A stretch of DNA of 64,000 nt from Talaromyces rugulosus. Its lineage: Eukaryota; Ascomycota; Eurotiomycetes; Eurotiales; Trichocomaceae. Both the position numbers and the translations under genes were made by a program. The DNA lies in NCBI RefSeq assembly GCF_013368755.1, contig NC_049561.1, positions 4,650,001 through 4,714,000 of the forward strand, written 5' to 3'. Shown one piece after another: positions 46,538-58,140 of this stretch (its first letter is position 1; each line of letters begins with the position of its first letter). Under the pieces are notes generated by a model that saw only the letters and a list, made by a program, of their open reading frames with translations, did no database searches and was not told the DNA's origin.

Positions 46538-46837
46538 ATGGTGACCTCGGACAAAATCATCCTCGGCCACCTCGCCTATGTCCGCTATGAACATGAGGAC
46601 CTCGCCAAATCCAAGCAATTCGCCGAAGACTTTAGCCTGACCGAAGTCCAAACCGACGAAGCGACAGGGTAAATCCACCACTGGTGGGACTCTAGCGGCT
46701 ACGCCGTCGAACACTATGCCAGTAGCGATATGGTCAACTGTGACACCGACACAGTGCATGCAAAGGCTGGAAATGCTGCTGCTTGGGGACCAGGGGCCCC
46801 TGGCTTCAAGGCCAAGCAGAAACCTGTCCAAGCGTAG
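46538..46837 (+). pseudogene. Extradiol ring-cleavage dioxygenase/glyoxalase-fold relic
   Basis: An intact ATG in a strong context (accatgg) begins MVTSDKIILGHLAYVRYEHE, with AKSKQFAEDFSLTEV. This is the start of a two-domain vicinal-oxygen-chelate dioxygenase of the 2,3-dihydroxybiphenyl/catechol type. At 46670 a TAA follows GCGACAGGG, which itself looks like an exon end plus donor (gggtaaat). Immediately afterwards the C-terminal end of the same family appears: HHWWDSSGYAVEHYASSDMV and NAAAWGPGAPGF. The central two thirds, including the metal ligands except those near the end, are missing. The relic is a large internal deletion in a gene that would fit ring cleavage in this cluster. Confidence 0.65.
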
Positions 46838-47073
46838 GGTCATTAGGATTGTGTAGCATTGTTATAATAGCGTCGTTGAAATATACTTTCAATTAATGGG
46901 TTGTAATAACTTCTGGTAACGAAGAGATTCTATATAGCAATAATATTGGCCCTGGAAATGAGTTTTTCATCTTTCAATGTTGAAAATTACCGTAAACGTA
47001 TTATTATTCAGAAAATCAAGCTAAATATGGGCTGGCGAGTTTCACAATGCATAAAGTAAAATATAAGATTTAA

Positions 47074-49514
47074 TTACGTGGTCTTCTCATTAACCAATAT
47101 CCCTAGAGACTCTCTAAAACTCGGAGCTATGGCAGCTTTCAACGATTCCAAGCACTCCATGGCTTTGCCCACATCCTGAGAATACAGCTCAGAATCATTG
47201 TTTTCTCGACCGGTCGCCCACAAAACAAGAGCAGCGAGGTAGATACAGATAGCATCATGCGGCCCCTCACACCCGGAATCTGCGGCAAATTCGGGCTGAT
47301 AGGAGTCGGCCGGAGAGTTCCGACGAAGTCCTTCATACGCAGTGTCTAGTAATGCCTTTGAATGCCGAACTGCCTTGAGCTGGTCGTTGCTTTGCATCCA
47401 GTTCACCCTCGTCTCTTCGACGTGAGACGGGACTTGGCGTTTGGCCATGACGCAATTTGCCGTACTGGCCAGGATGCCAAAGGAGACGTGCAAGCTCAAA
47501 ACGATCATGTAGCACAATATCATGGACGAGCAGTGAGATTTCACGCTTTTGTGATGCGTCGTGAACCGAAGGAGGGCGGTCTCGATCAGCTCTGCGCGCC
47601 AACGCCGGTTTCCGGCTTCGTATGTCTGGGGGCTCCAGCGGCCGCTGGCGTTCCAGGCTGCTACAGCGATAAGTGCAATTTCTTGGTATGTGGTGTCCGA
47701 TGATATTTCTTGGCCGGGTGTTTCGTTGAGACATTGAAGAACGGCGTCGGAGTTTATATTGAACATGTTGTTGACATATGAAGGAATGTAGCGTGTGTTG
47801 AATGGGCTCAGCACGGGCGGTAGTTGCATCAAAGAGAATCTTAGGGCTTCGATGGTCATTATATCATAAAATAGCCTAGTTTAGAGATATGAGTTACTGA
47901 GTTTCAACTTGTTTCTGCGGGAGGTACCTTTCTCCCTGCTCCCTTTCAAGTTCGCTTCTTTCGTTCGACGAAAGAAACTCGTCATAGTCACTCCACTCTT
48001 GAACCAATGCATAATGATGCGCTTCACTAAGTTCCGTGGCCCGTTTCTGACCGCTAAGGATACCAAAGAGCTCCATAAGCAGATACTGTGAATAGCAGAT
48101 CAGAATTCATAAATAATGTTCAGTTTGTGCGTGTTTGTCTACTACTCACTGTCTGAACTAGACTTTTCAACTTTGGCGATGAAGTGAGTTCGTGGCCACA
48201 TAGCTGATAGGAGTCAGTTTCGACACAAATTCAGCGTGAATCAAAGGGTGCGCCTACATAACTATGTACCATTCGGCTACAATCTGCATAGAGTAACCTG
48301 GCAACTTTTATATTACCGGGCGCTGCCGAGAACAAGGCTCCAATGGCTGCAGCTCCAAGGATTTGTTCCGGTAGAGTGTGTTCATCAATCCTAAAGCCGT
48401 CAAAAGAGCGGAACATGGGAGTGATGTGCCTCATAAAAATATTGATCAGAATGTTTAGTGAATTCAAATCATATGCCCGAGGAATATGAGGTGTCTGAAG
48501 ATAGCGCTGCACCTGCGAGTCAACTGTAGATAGCTCATTTGGACTGGTGAACCTGATGAAATTTTCAAAGGTGGCCATGATATCGGTATTTTTTTGAGCG
48601 TTTGATGTCTCTCCATCATTCATCATAGTACGTGTAGTGGTTATTGGGGCGTTAAAATAATAAGTATCTCCCCACATGGAGAAATTTGGGTCAAAAAACA
48701 TATAATTGCTGTCAAAGCCGATCTAAAGAACAGCCCATTATTGGCTCTAGATTAGCTTTAAGAAAATTTTACTAATGACAAGGCTGTTTAGTGGAAACGT
48801 ACTTGTGGATTCGGAAAATTCAGTAGTTCGGTCAGATTACTCAACGGATTCAACCCATCATAGGGTTGTAGTTGTTGGCTGATTTCCGGAGCCGAAGGTC
48901 TAGCATATGGGATTTTAGGAACGGCGAAATCTTGTACCGATAACGGCCGAAGCTGGTTGCTCTCATCCTTGCTGTCAGTTCTCTCCGGAGGGTATGTAGG
49001 GGTGCTCTGTGCGGAATTTCAGTTTCAACAGTCTAATTTCCGGAAACAAAAAGAAGCCGCACCTCGCGATAAGAGCAGACTGTTTGTTTCCGCGCACAAT
49101 TCTGGCACGGCTGTGCGCCATCGCATTTCAATTTCTTCTCATGGCATATCCGGCACGCTAAGCGAACCCTTCGCCGCTTGTTTTGTGGCTCGTTCGTGGG
49201 AATAGCTCCCATTGCAACCAACCGCTCCACACAGGACTTGTCCATGTGTCGTTGCAAGGCATCCAGGCGTTGAAATCGCTGCCCACAGAAATCACAACCA
49301 TGCGGTTTCACATCGCGGTCTATTTCTACGTATTAGCTATGCGCAGTCGTTATCAATCCCCAGATCGGTCGCCTTACGCGTCAACATGTGCCGCGCGCAA
49401 TGCTCAGGGCGGCTGAATGCCCGGCCGCATTCCGAACACTGTTCATAGTTAGATCCTGCACTTCTAGTTTATGAGGATGTACAATACTGCACTTACGGTC
49501 TGTCTTGAACTCAT
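47074..49514 (-). CDS. Transcription factor with C2H2 fingers plus Zn2Cys6 cluster
   Basis: Likely pathway-specific regulator, nuclear, 668 residues in eight exons: 49497-49514, 49378-49438, 49063-49319, 48803-49006, 48270-48722, 48150-48203, 47928-48085 and 47074-47875. All junctions keep frame. The tiny first exon encodes MSSRQT. Finger 1 is CSECGRAFSRPEHCARHML; finger 2 is CDFCGQRFQRLDALQRHMDK ending in Cys. The zinc cluster follows at once: CRICHEKKLKCDGAQPC with QNCARKQTVC. The rest is the fungal-specific regulatory domain (LPEQILGAAAIGALFSAAPG, FYDIMTIEALRFSLMQLPP, HDAICIYLAALVLWATG). It sits between the dioxygenase relic and MhpA-like gene, so it probably controls aromatic metabolism. 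A longer N-terminus (MVIAWLQIF...) is possible. Confidence 0.88.
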
Positions 49515-50066
49515 AATACGTATGACAGGCCTGCGAACAGGAGAATTCGAAAGAGTTGGTTTGGAGCAGAAGATCTGCAACCACGCTATTACCATCGCGG
49601 CTCGGCGGCCTGATCAGCCATTTTGGTTGCGTAGCGGCGAACTCTAATAATGGCCATGCCTCGATGATTCACAAATCCCAGTCGTGGCGAGGGGATTCAA
49701 AAAAATGGTCCGATTAATAAGAAATTACACATACCAACGCCTACTATGGAGTCTGGACGTTCATCTACACACTCGCGCTAATCCCTTCAAGGACTAGTGT
49801 CTCTAAATGGATTGGCCAATCAGCTGCCGGATATGTATAATGTTATTCTATTAATTATCATTAAAGCGATTAATAGGTGCTGCAATGATACAATTGTTTG
49901 AATTATGTTAAATTTTTAGTTAATTCTGTGTATGAGCACTTGACCTGTCACGATTTACCTCCTGGAAACACCATCAATAACCGAAATACCCTCCATACAA
50001 GAAACATTCTCTAGCATGACAAAAACTAGACTAGACCCGGGGAAATCTTGCACCTCAAGAGCAATT
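49515..50066. other. Spacer between regulator and MhpA-like gene
   Basis: 550 bp, AT-rich around 49840-49930, no gene. It should contain the regulator's promoter and the 3' end of the monooxygenase transcript. Confidence 0.45.
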
Positions 50067-51659
50067 TCAAAGGTCTACAAAAGGACCCGCATGCTCTATA
50101 GCTCTTTGTACCAAGCCTTCCATATCCGCAGAAGTCTTTGCTACGCCATAGACATAGTGGTCCGGCCGCAATAAGACACCCATCGCGTTGTGCTCCTGGA
50201 ACCAGTTAGTGAATGTTCCCGTCGTATCTTGAATATTGTCGTCTGCAAGAACGAGGCTTTTCCCACGGAGAACCTTGGAAAATAACGTCCTGGTTTCTGT
50301 AGACAAAGAGTCTTTGCTATCACTTTCTCTTGACGGCTCGACTATCAACCAGCCTAGGGTGCCGAAAAGATCACAAAGTCTACCTTGCTTGTCTCCCATA
50401 CGTATAACCCCGTCAATGAACAACGCTCCCACGGCATCAGAATGTGCAGCGTCTACTTCGGAAGGAGACATGTACATTCCAGGTGAGCCCAGCTGCTCAG
50501 GGTTTGGCGGGCGAGATGCTGCAGGCATATTGTCACGAGCTATTGCTTCCTCCAAATCAGTGATTGAAACTAAGTTTTCTATCACAACAGAAGCACTGAT
50601 CAAATCTTTGACTCCACCCAATCGCTCGACACTCCAATCTTGAAAGGTGCGAGGCCAGTTGCTCTTAGGATATCTCAAAGCGAGGTCGAGTCTCCAGGAA
50701 AGAGAGCCGGCATCTCGTATCCCAGAATTAAGACCTTGACCCATGAATTGCGGCGATTGATGAGCTGCATCCCCAGACAAAAGGACACGGCCTTTGTAGA
50801 ATGTCTCGCACCACCGCCCTCTCACCGTATATACGGCGCTTCTTTCGAAGTTGGCGCTCTCTGGGGTACAGCCGAATTCCTCCAATAAGGGCCATATGAA
50901 CTCCGGTTTAGAGGCCACTTCGGCATCTTCGTGTGGAAACAGCGCAAACTCCCACCTCCTTCGGTGTTTGGGCCCCCAGACGGACACTCGTGGCCGCTGG
51001 GGATCCATGTACGTTCTCGTGGTGTAGAAATCCTTCCAACCTTCCGCCGCATTTTCCCATTTTGGCCTAACATCGACGGCTAGCCAGTTCGTCTTCCTCC
51101 CGGGGCAGTCAATAAATGGGATTCCTACTAACTGACGAACGGTACTATTTGTTCCATCGCAGCCAACGACATATAGTGATGACCATTTCCGAGCGCCGCC
51201 AGGACCAGCAGCCAAGACTTGAACATGGCTGTTCATATCAATCACATTGGTAATCTCCGTTGAGCGGACCACAGATACACCTCTGCTTAGGCAGGCTTTC
51301 TCTAACGCCTCTTCAAGAGCTGGTTGGTAAAGGTTAACTACCATGCTAGTGCCAGACTTGGATGGCCCGTTAAAAGGAGCGCGGCGCACGACCTGTCCAT
51401 TGACACCAAGCAATTCAACCATGTCGGAAATTATTCCGCGAACATCTGTTAACGCATCCTCAAATAATATGTCGTGTAAACCAAGGCCATCGTATATCCT
51501 CAGGATGTCGTGGCTGAGAGCGATTGCTCGAGGAAGAGGATATACAGCGTCATGACGTTCCACGATAGTGACCTGATGGCCATTCGAAGATAAAAGTAGG
51601 GCCAGAGTGAGGCCAACAGGACCGGCACCAACAATAAGGACGTCACAATCGTACCTCAT
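50067..51659 (-). CDS. FAD monooxygenase, MhpA-like (3-hydroxyphenyl propionate/phenol hydroxylase type)
   Basis: Single-exon flavoprotein of 530 residues. The N-terminal FAD fold is DVLIVGAGPVGLTLALLLSS with VTIVERH. The DG motif is VVGCDGTNSTVRQLVGI, and the second FAD motif is GRVLLSGDAAHQSPQFMGQG followed by LNSGIRDAGSLSWRLDL. The C-terminal thioredoxin-like domain includes LRPDHYVYGVAKT, a signature of bacterial MhpA and fungal relatives (RPD.YV.G). These enzymes hydroxylate phenolic rings before extradiol cleavage. The nearby relic of an extradiol dioxygenase fits this order of reactions. Cytoplasmic; no targeting signal seen. Confidence 0.93.
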   Translation of the reverse strand: MRYDCDVLIVGAGPVGLTLALLLSSNGHQVTIVERHDAVYPLPRAIALSHDILRIYDGLGLHDILFEDALTDVRGIISDMVELLGVNGQVVRRAPFNGPSKSGTSMVVNLYQPALEEALEKACLSRGVSVVRSTEITNVIDMNSHVQVLAAGPGGARKWSSLYVVGCDGTNSTVRQLVGIPFIDCPGRKTNWLAVDVRPKWENAAEGWKDFYTTRTYMDPQRPRVSVWGPKHRRRWEFALFPHEDAEVASKPEFIWPLLEEFGCTPESANFERSAVYTVRGRWCETFYKGRVLLSGDAAHQSPQFMGQGLNSGIRDAGSLSWRLDLALRYPKSNWPRTFQDWSVERLGGVKDLISASVVIENLVSITDLEEAIARDNMPAASRPPNPEQLGSPGMYMSPSEVDAAHSDAVGALFIDGVIRMGDKQGRLCDLFGTLGWLIVEPSRESDSKDSLSTETRTLFSKVLRGKSLVLADDNIQDTTGTFTNWFQEHNAMGVLLRPDHYVYGVAKTSADMEGLVQRAIEHAGPFVDL

Positions 51660-53578
51660 GTTGACTTTGTGGAACGGGCTTTTGAAGGAGGCTTAGCGGA
51701 TGGTTTTCCTTTGCTGGTGTCTCTATGAGAGCTACCTACATTCTAATTCAGGTTTCTTTCGCTGCCTCTTTAAACTTTCCCGAAAAGTCTACGGTTGGGG
51801 AGTACGAAATTTTGGGATTTTGAAATCAACCATCACGCCGGACTTTCGACAATATTAGACTAATAACGAGTGTGCTCCGGATACTCCGACTAAAATTGTC
51901 CGGTCAGACAATCATAAAATTAGAGCTAGCAACTCAATATTTACTAGAGGGTTTTTTTTTTTTTTTCCCGCTATGTAGTCGAAACCGGCGACTCTCATTC
52001 AGCTCTGAATATTGACGCCTACATCAAAGAAAGCTTCTTTGGGCAGTCAATCTAGCGTATCCCAGGCCCCACAACATGAATTGATCATAATAAGCTTTTT
52101 ATTTCTTTTAATTAACATAAATAAAACTCCGAGTTCTGAGTTGACCAACGAAAACACGGCGATAATTCCAAATTTTTTTCCATGTAAAACAAAGAGGACT
52201 CCGAATTTCAAGTTAGCCAAAAACCCCGTGAGAATCGTTATTTGGACCGGATTGCGAGTATAGCGGCAATAAGTATTGTGCTCACTGTATATATCAATGC
52301 ATCTGTGGGTCAGTTAAGCTGGTTTTGTGCTCGGAGTAACTATGTTAACATCATAATGTCCGCTGCGACCAAACACCGTTGTCACTTTTACTCCTATCAA
52401 CTTATTCGTACTGATACAAATTATATAAGCTTTTTCGAAGCTTTCCAGTTAATAAAAGGACCCTTTTAATTAAACTCTTATTTTGCTAGCGCCATAAAAT
52501 GAGAAGGGGGCGCTTCTCCTCTTGAAAGGGGTGAAACCCGAGAAAACAATCTGCATGAACACATTTATCAGCTAGTACTTGTAAAATATGCACTACGTAT
52601 TTAGTTCTAACCAGCCATTTTGTTTTTGAATTAAGTTCAAATTCCTTAAATACCAAGCATAATCTTTCGCCCTTCAAATGTTAGAGAGTTGTTCATCGTT
52701 CGCAAATACACCGGTGTATGTATGATCGACACCCTAGAAGGTGCCTGGCATGATCTTCAATGTTGTATCGCCCAAGCGATGTATATTTTCCCCTGTTCTT
52801 GCCGTACTTATCGCGAGACTTCTCCTCGTCTTTTGCTGCACGGTGAATCCAAAAATATTACAAAGCATAGCACGTAAAAGCAGTAAAGATTGATCCCCAG
52901 GCTTGGACTTCAAGTGCCTAAACCGCCTGCTTCTCCAATTGACCGGTGGACGTATTAATAGTCTCCTGTATAATATAGCTTGCAATACATGTTGGTAGGA
53001 AGTAACCCCCAAGACATCATCTAGTCACCTTGGTAGTTAATACGACGTGACATTCCCCATCATCCAGAAGGTAGTAACTTTGAATTAGTCTTGGTAGTGA
53101 TATATTTGATTTTTTTTTTTTTTTCACCTGGGGATCCTCTATATTTTCCTAAAGCAGTCCTCTTCATTGTTCAATGAACGGAGGATGTAGTAACCAAGCC
53201 CAGAGACTGTAGCAATCAGGGGAAATGCCGCTCGGACCCATCTTGTAGGGTAGGGTGTCTTATTCCCACCGCTGGCATCAGCATCACGTATATTTGCTAT
53301 CGCAGTCCATAATAAGCGACGGACAACATGATTTAAACACAACATTACAAATCATTCATTACATAGTCAGTCTATATTGTGTGGGCATTGGCATTAGCGA
53401 CATTCATAGTTCTACCCAGCGAGGAAACCGATTGATGGGTTTTTATGTTGTATGCGAATTCAATGTTGCCAATAATGACATTTTACTAATTAGTAAAAGA
53501 CGAATTTTGCAAGTTGTCTTTACATATAGCCAACCTATCCAATGGCAATATAATACACCGTTCAATAGTGATAACCAA
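51660..53578. other. AT-rich intergenic region, no gene
   Basis: 1.9 kb with homopolymer T runs near 51950 and 53110 and short unrelated open frames only. The left 200 bp should be the MhpA-like gene's promoter. No repeat family is recognisable by eye. Confidence 0.45.
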
Positions 53579-54870
53579 TCATGAGGCCTTCTTTGCTTCT
53601 GCCAGCGTCGCCTCTTCGATAGCGGCGTCAAGCACTATCTCGTCTCTCTCCCACAATATTTCAACAGCAGCCGCTGTTGGTCCTACAAGAACTGTCCATA
53701 CCAGCACTTTCCCGGCTAATCCAAACCATGAAGCTCGTTTTTCTCGACTAGTAGACATTTGCAGAGCGATGTACCGTGTCAAAACCCACACCAGCACACC
53801 TGTCGATCCAGTGATGTAATCCCACTGGAGTAGCCATTTACACCCTTCAACAAGGTGTGGTGCTTTTGTGTCCGACCATGGTGATGGAGGAATAAACACA
53901 TTCTGTAAACTGAGTAGGCTGGTTAGTCTGCTAGAATACAGGCCGGGGAAGAGCAGAGCCGTAAGAGTAATAGACAAGACAACCAGGTGTGGAATTGCTG
54001 CTAGGGCAAATGTGAATGCGTAAATGGCACGGTGGTTTGAACGGGCTGAGCGGTAGGCTGCAGGAGTAGAACTGCCCTCTGGGTGTGGTTGTCGTATCCA
54101 AGAGCGGGCAATGATAGTAACCAAGAAATGGGTCACGGCAATCCAAACACTCCATGGTTGATACCATGCTACTACCGTCTGTTTTTGGAAGACGCTTAAC
54201 ACATTTGGCACAGGTGCGGCGAACAGTGCCATAGGAATAACATATGCCACAACTTGGCTAACAAGCAAACCGACAGTCTCAACACGATTGATAACATAGT
54301 CTTGCTTTCTAGAAGTAGTCTCCAGAGGAGACCAGAATAAATTCCATATCGCATATAGCGGAGTGGTCATTGCATGAGAGTAGTGGAAGAAAAGATATCC
54401 CCAGGGAAAGACACTGCTCTGCCACGTCAGCTCCTTTTATCCGATCTGAGGTAAAAGAATAACACATACTAAGCAAGAAGCCTCTTATTCTGATGGGCTT
54501 TCCTCGTGCTTTCCACTACAATCAACATCCACGTTGCTCCTGCAGCGCCGGCGAAGTTCGCAAATACCAAGGCTGCGTCAGGCCGCGTCCCATCCACAAA
54601 TGGCCACATGAAAATGAGAAAGTCCTGGTTTTGACGATCCATACGCTGTGAAATTCCAGACAGCCAGGGCTTCATCGGCACGTCCTCATGTTTGAATACA
54701 TCCTTGGTAGAGGACGAGGGGAGTGACGGACCAAGGAACTTGCCCGTTGCATGGGGTTGCTGTGTGTGTTCGACAAAGCCATTAGCGAGAGAGAATAGAA
54801 GAAGAGCCTTGAATCCAAAGGCAGTCAGGCCAACTAGAACAAGTTGACCCAGACGAGTGGTCCAAGACAT
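53579..54870 (-). CDS. Multipass membrane protein of fungal metabolite-cluster type
   Basis: Two exons, 54470-54870 and 53579-54413, joined as RLLA|YVFPWGYLFFHYSHAM, give 411 residues. About eight hydrophobic segments are visible. Conserved-looking blocks include FLIFMWPFVDGTRPDAALVF and PLYAIWNLFWSP. Proteins of this size with an F/W-PxxDG-xRP block occur near fungal secondary-metabolite genes, and some relatives (AscI-like) are membrane-bound terpene cyclases; that assignment is tentative and from memory. The C-terminus is polar and charged (DAAIEEATLAEAKKAS). A CCGTAATTAC motif lies about 250 bp upstream, as before two P450 genes in this window. Confidence 0.6.
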
Positions 54871-56375
54871 CGTCGTGTTGTATTCAGGCCAGAATAGAAG
54901 CGTTGTATGCCAGCGGATTCGAACAGCCTGACAATCTTAATGACCGCTAACCAAAACACTATAGCTTTGGTGCGACACAAAGTAATAGCGATTCGCTAGC
55001 AGCGAAGAACTGACCGCTTGCTCGAGGCAGCCAGTATATTCAATTATTCGTTACATGCAGAAGCTGGAGTGGGGTCGGCCGATGTTTCGCCGTACGGTTA
55101 AGACATTCCCGTAAAATACCGTAATTACTTGTAATATCATACGGACGGACTCATGCCAAGTATAGCAGGACTTTTTATGAGTTTTAGGAAGTTGCAAATT
55201 CTAGAGGAAACTAATCCGGACTTGTACTGGTGATATTAAAATTGAGACGCTGAATAAATTATTACTCCTATACTAAAATTACAAGCTGTTACCAATATTT
55301 TTAAATGTTGTACTGAGACTTTTTATTTTCGGACGGCGCCTGAGTCAGTTTGAAGACTCGAAGAGTGATTGCATGTACTAACTATATCGGTATTAGTGCG
55401 GAACGGCCGTGAGCGAGTCCTCGACAACTTGAATGCTATCTTTACACCAACCTTTTATTTATTTGTTTTGGGGGGGATAAACATCAGGTTTCAAAGTTAT
55501 TTTTTTTTGTTGCCCAACTGCTCAACTAGTGTGACAACCTTACACTTAGCATCGCCAAAAATATCTTCTGTTCACCTTTTATCACGACTATGTTGAAGAA
55601 CAACAGGTTCATTCAAGTATTTACGAAACTTCTTTACAACCTATTGTGTGTAACGTATGACTAGATATTCATCTCTATACGTACTCAATTTATATGAGAG
55701 GACATCTACATGTAGAAAACGTAACTTTAGTCTCCTGGTAGGTGAACCTTCTATGTATATAAATATCGATTGATACATATACAATTACCGAAGATTGTTG
55801 ATATTGAAGATCAATGATATCAATGTTTAAAGAAGGTACACATACGTAGTGATATAAAGTAGGATATCGAATCACGGTTCCAGATCACCGGATTTCAATT
55901 GTTTAGTACATAACATTGAAATTTGGAGATCACTACTCCCTCCAGGAAAGAACAAAATTGACAGTTGAGGTTACGTCTTTATACCCTGCTGGAATATATA
56001 AAAATACTGATAGCCTATTCTTCTCAAAATATAATTTTAGGATTGCACACTTCAATGTTCCTGTCCAGTGAGGGATAGTGCGTCAGAAAAGAACATGACT
56101 GGGGGGAGCGATATCCTCGAGCGATAGCGGACTGTATAGTTAGTATGTGTTATTGTGATATTTGGTATGTTCAAAATAGACCCCCACTTGGTTAATCGCT
56201 TCATTCACGAGAGATGTTCACCGTTTACTTGAAGTGTGGGTTTTTGGACGATAAAATGTCGGCGGATGCCTGAGAGATCAGGCACCAGATGCACGGGCGC
56301 GGCGGCGCCTGATTGGCTTCGTAACATCGCTTTATCTTATGAGCATCTCTCCATCCCCCCAGCTCGCTCGCAGAC
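54871..56375. other. AT-rich divergent intergenic region
   Basis: 1.5 kb with no gene. Very AT-rich from 55200 to 56060. CCGTAATTAC at 55119-55128 may serve the membrane protein gene. Confidence 0.45.
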
Positions 56376-57332
56376 ATGCCAACCGCCGCAGTTGAGGCCG
56401 CTCTAAGCACGGCTGAATTGCTCGAGGCTGTTCTGCTCTTTTGCGACCAGACGACGCTCCTGGTGGCTGCCCAGCGTGTGAGTAAGCAATGGTTCGGTGT
56501 AATAAATGCCTCCCGTAGGCTTCAACAGGCCATGTTTTTCTACCCTATTGTACCGCCTGCAAAACCGTCAGTGGCGTATCCAAGGTCGCCAGAAGAAGAG
56601 CTCGATAAATCAACCAATGCACATGCAAGAAAAGTCGTTGCGTCTTTGAACCCGTTGCTGGTGAAGCATTTCGGGTCCGTGTTTTTCGACCCCAAGGGAT
56701 GCGGCGGACTGCAAAGCGCGAACCACTTTTACTTTGAACTGCCGTGGTGGGCTGATGGTCGTAGTAATGATCTTTCAGACAGCCCTGAGATGCAAGAATA
56801 CCTCGAAAGGCGGCATCAGGCGTTCATGCGGTCTGGTGCCAGCTGGCGCCGTATGCTCGTCTCACAGCCGGCACCACCGGCACTTGGGTACGGATGGAAA
56901 GAGAGAAGAGAAGTTAGGTTCTGGTTGCTTGTTTGGAGGGGATACATAGATAAAGCTCCTGGTTATGCTGAGTCCGCGTCATCGTCTTTGCCCAGCGCAG
57001 AACCCAGTTCCCTCAGCTTGTCGCGGACGGGCCTCCGTTTCGGCCAGCTCTACGACCTAGTTCAATATCACACCGGCCACCACGAGTATACCACTCTTTT
57101 GTTTCGGATTGTCTGGGGACAGCTGGGACTGTCTCGTCTGGAAGATGAGATGACACGGACTTGCGAGGACCTGCTCAAAGAAACCAGCGTAATTGTCCAG
57201 TTCTGGCATGCAGACGACGGTCGTACGCACCAGCCGGCTGATGTGGAGGACTGGGACCGGTCTTTTCGGAGCGAAGACTTTCAAATGCCGGACGATGAGC
57301 CTGTAGAGGTGTTTCGGGGACCGCTGATGTAG
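56376..57332 (+). CDS. F-box-like fungal protein
   Basis: 318 residues, no intron. It starts MPTAAVEAALSTAELLEAVL; residues 10-50 form the F-box-like motif (TAELLEAVLLFCDQTTLLVA then QRVSKQWFGVINAS), typical of a large family of fungal F-box adaptors. The remainder is Trp-rich (FYFELPWWADGRSN, VRFWLLVWRGYID), with a low-complexity Ser/Pro linker near residue 205 and an acidic tail. Such proteins likely recruit targets to an SCF ubiquitin ligase; the partner is unknown. Confidence 0.78.
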   Translation: MPTAAVEAALSTAELLEAVLLFCDQTTLLVAAQRVSKQWFGVINASRRLQQAMFFYPIVPPAKPSVAYPRSPEEELDKSTNAHARKVVASLNPLLVKHFGSVFFDPKGCGGLQSANHFYFELPWWADGRSNDLSDSPEMQEYLERRHQAFMRSGASWRRMLVSQPAPPALGYGWKERREVRFWLLVWRGYIDKAPGYAESASSSLPSAEPSSLSLSRTGLRFGQLYDLVQYHTGHHEYTTLLFRIVWGQLGLSRLEDEMTRTCEDLLKETSVIVQFWHADDGRTHQPADVEDWDRSFRSEDFQMPDDEPVEVFRGPLM

Positions 57333-58140
57333 ACCAGTGAGTCATGAGACGGTACTTCAGATGTCATCCGTTACGAGTACAGATCGCAAAGGTGTGTGTC
57401 TGAGACCGACTCGGTGATATGAACGAATTTAATGATGTCCATCTATTTTTTCTCCGCTTTGCATCATCCATATTATTTTGGAAAAGCGAGTTCATCCTCG
57501 CTTCAATCGAGTCGAGACAGGGAGTCTAGCTTATGCGCTTACCCAACAATGACAGGGATGCTAGCTGTTGGTTTCACTTGTGGAACAAACGCTCACCGGT
57601 CGGCGATTATCGTGCAACGGTTACAGCCAACGTTGAGCATGGAGCTCATACCCATGCCAAGGTGACTGAATCGCACCGAGTCGCGCCAACGCGTGAATTG
57701 AATCGGTATCCATTTGAGGAAGTCGATCTTTTGAAAAAGTTCCATGTCCCCACTTATATTACTCGTTTTTTTCCATTGAAATGAAAAAAGAAAACCAACG
57801 ATCCATGTTACTTTGGGCCAATGTGGACTTGTATATTCCGATCAAGCCCAAAAGGAAAGTTGCATTTAGCTAGCATTCCCCGCAACGGGGTGTGGGGAAG
57901 AAAGCGTATACAGTATTACAGCCCCGCTGGTTTCCGCCCCCAAGATCTAAAGTTAAACCCAAGGACGGCCTCGTTCCGCGTAACCAATGCGTATCGTTAT
58001 TTTACCGATACCGTGACAGTACATTACCATAGCCCTCATACCGTTTCTATTGTTACCTGTGCCAACGCTATCTCACTCAGAGGATCGATCATAGCTAGGT
58101 ACTACCCCAAGAAAAACAATGTGCACACTCCAACGACACA
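57333..58140. other. Intergenic, promoter of acid trehalase
   Basis: 800 bp. Two short frames (57533-57784 and 57821-58147) are open but match nothing I know and have no conserved motif. Treated as non-coding. Confidence 0.4.

Noticed and set aside
46499..46843. Minus-strand open frame of 114 codons
   Set aside because: It is antisense to the dioxygenase relic, whose plus-strand reading has recognisable family segments; the antisense product matches nothing.
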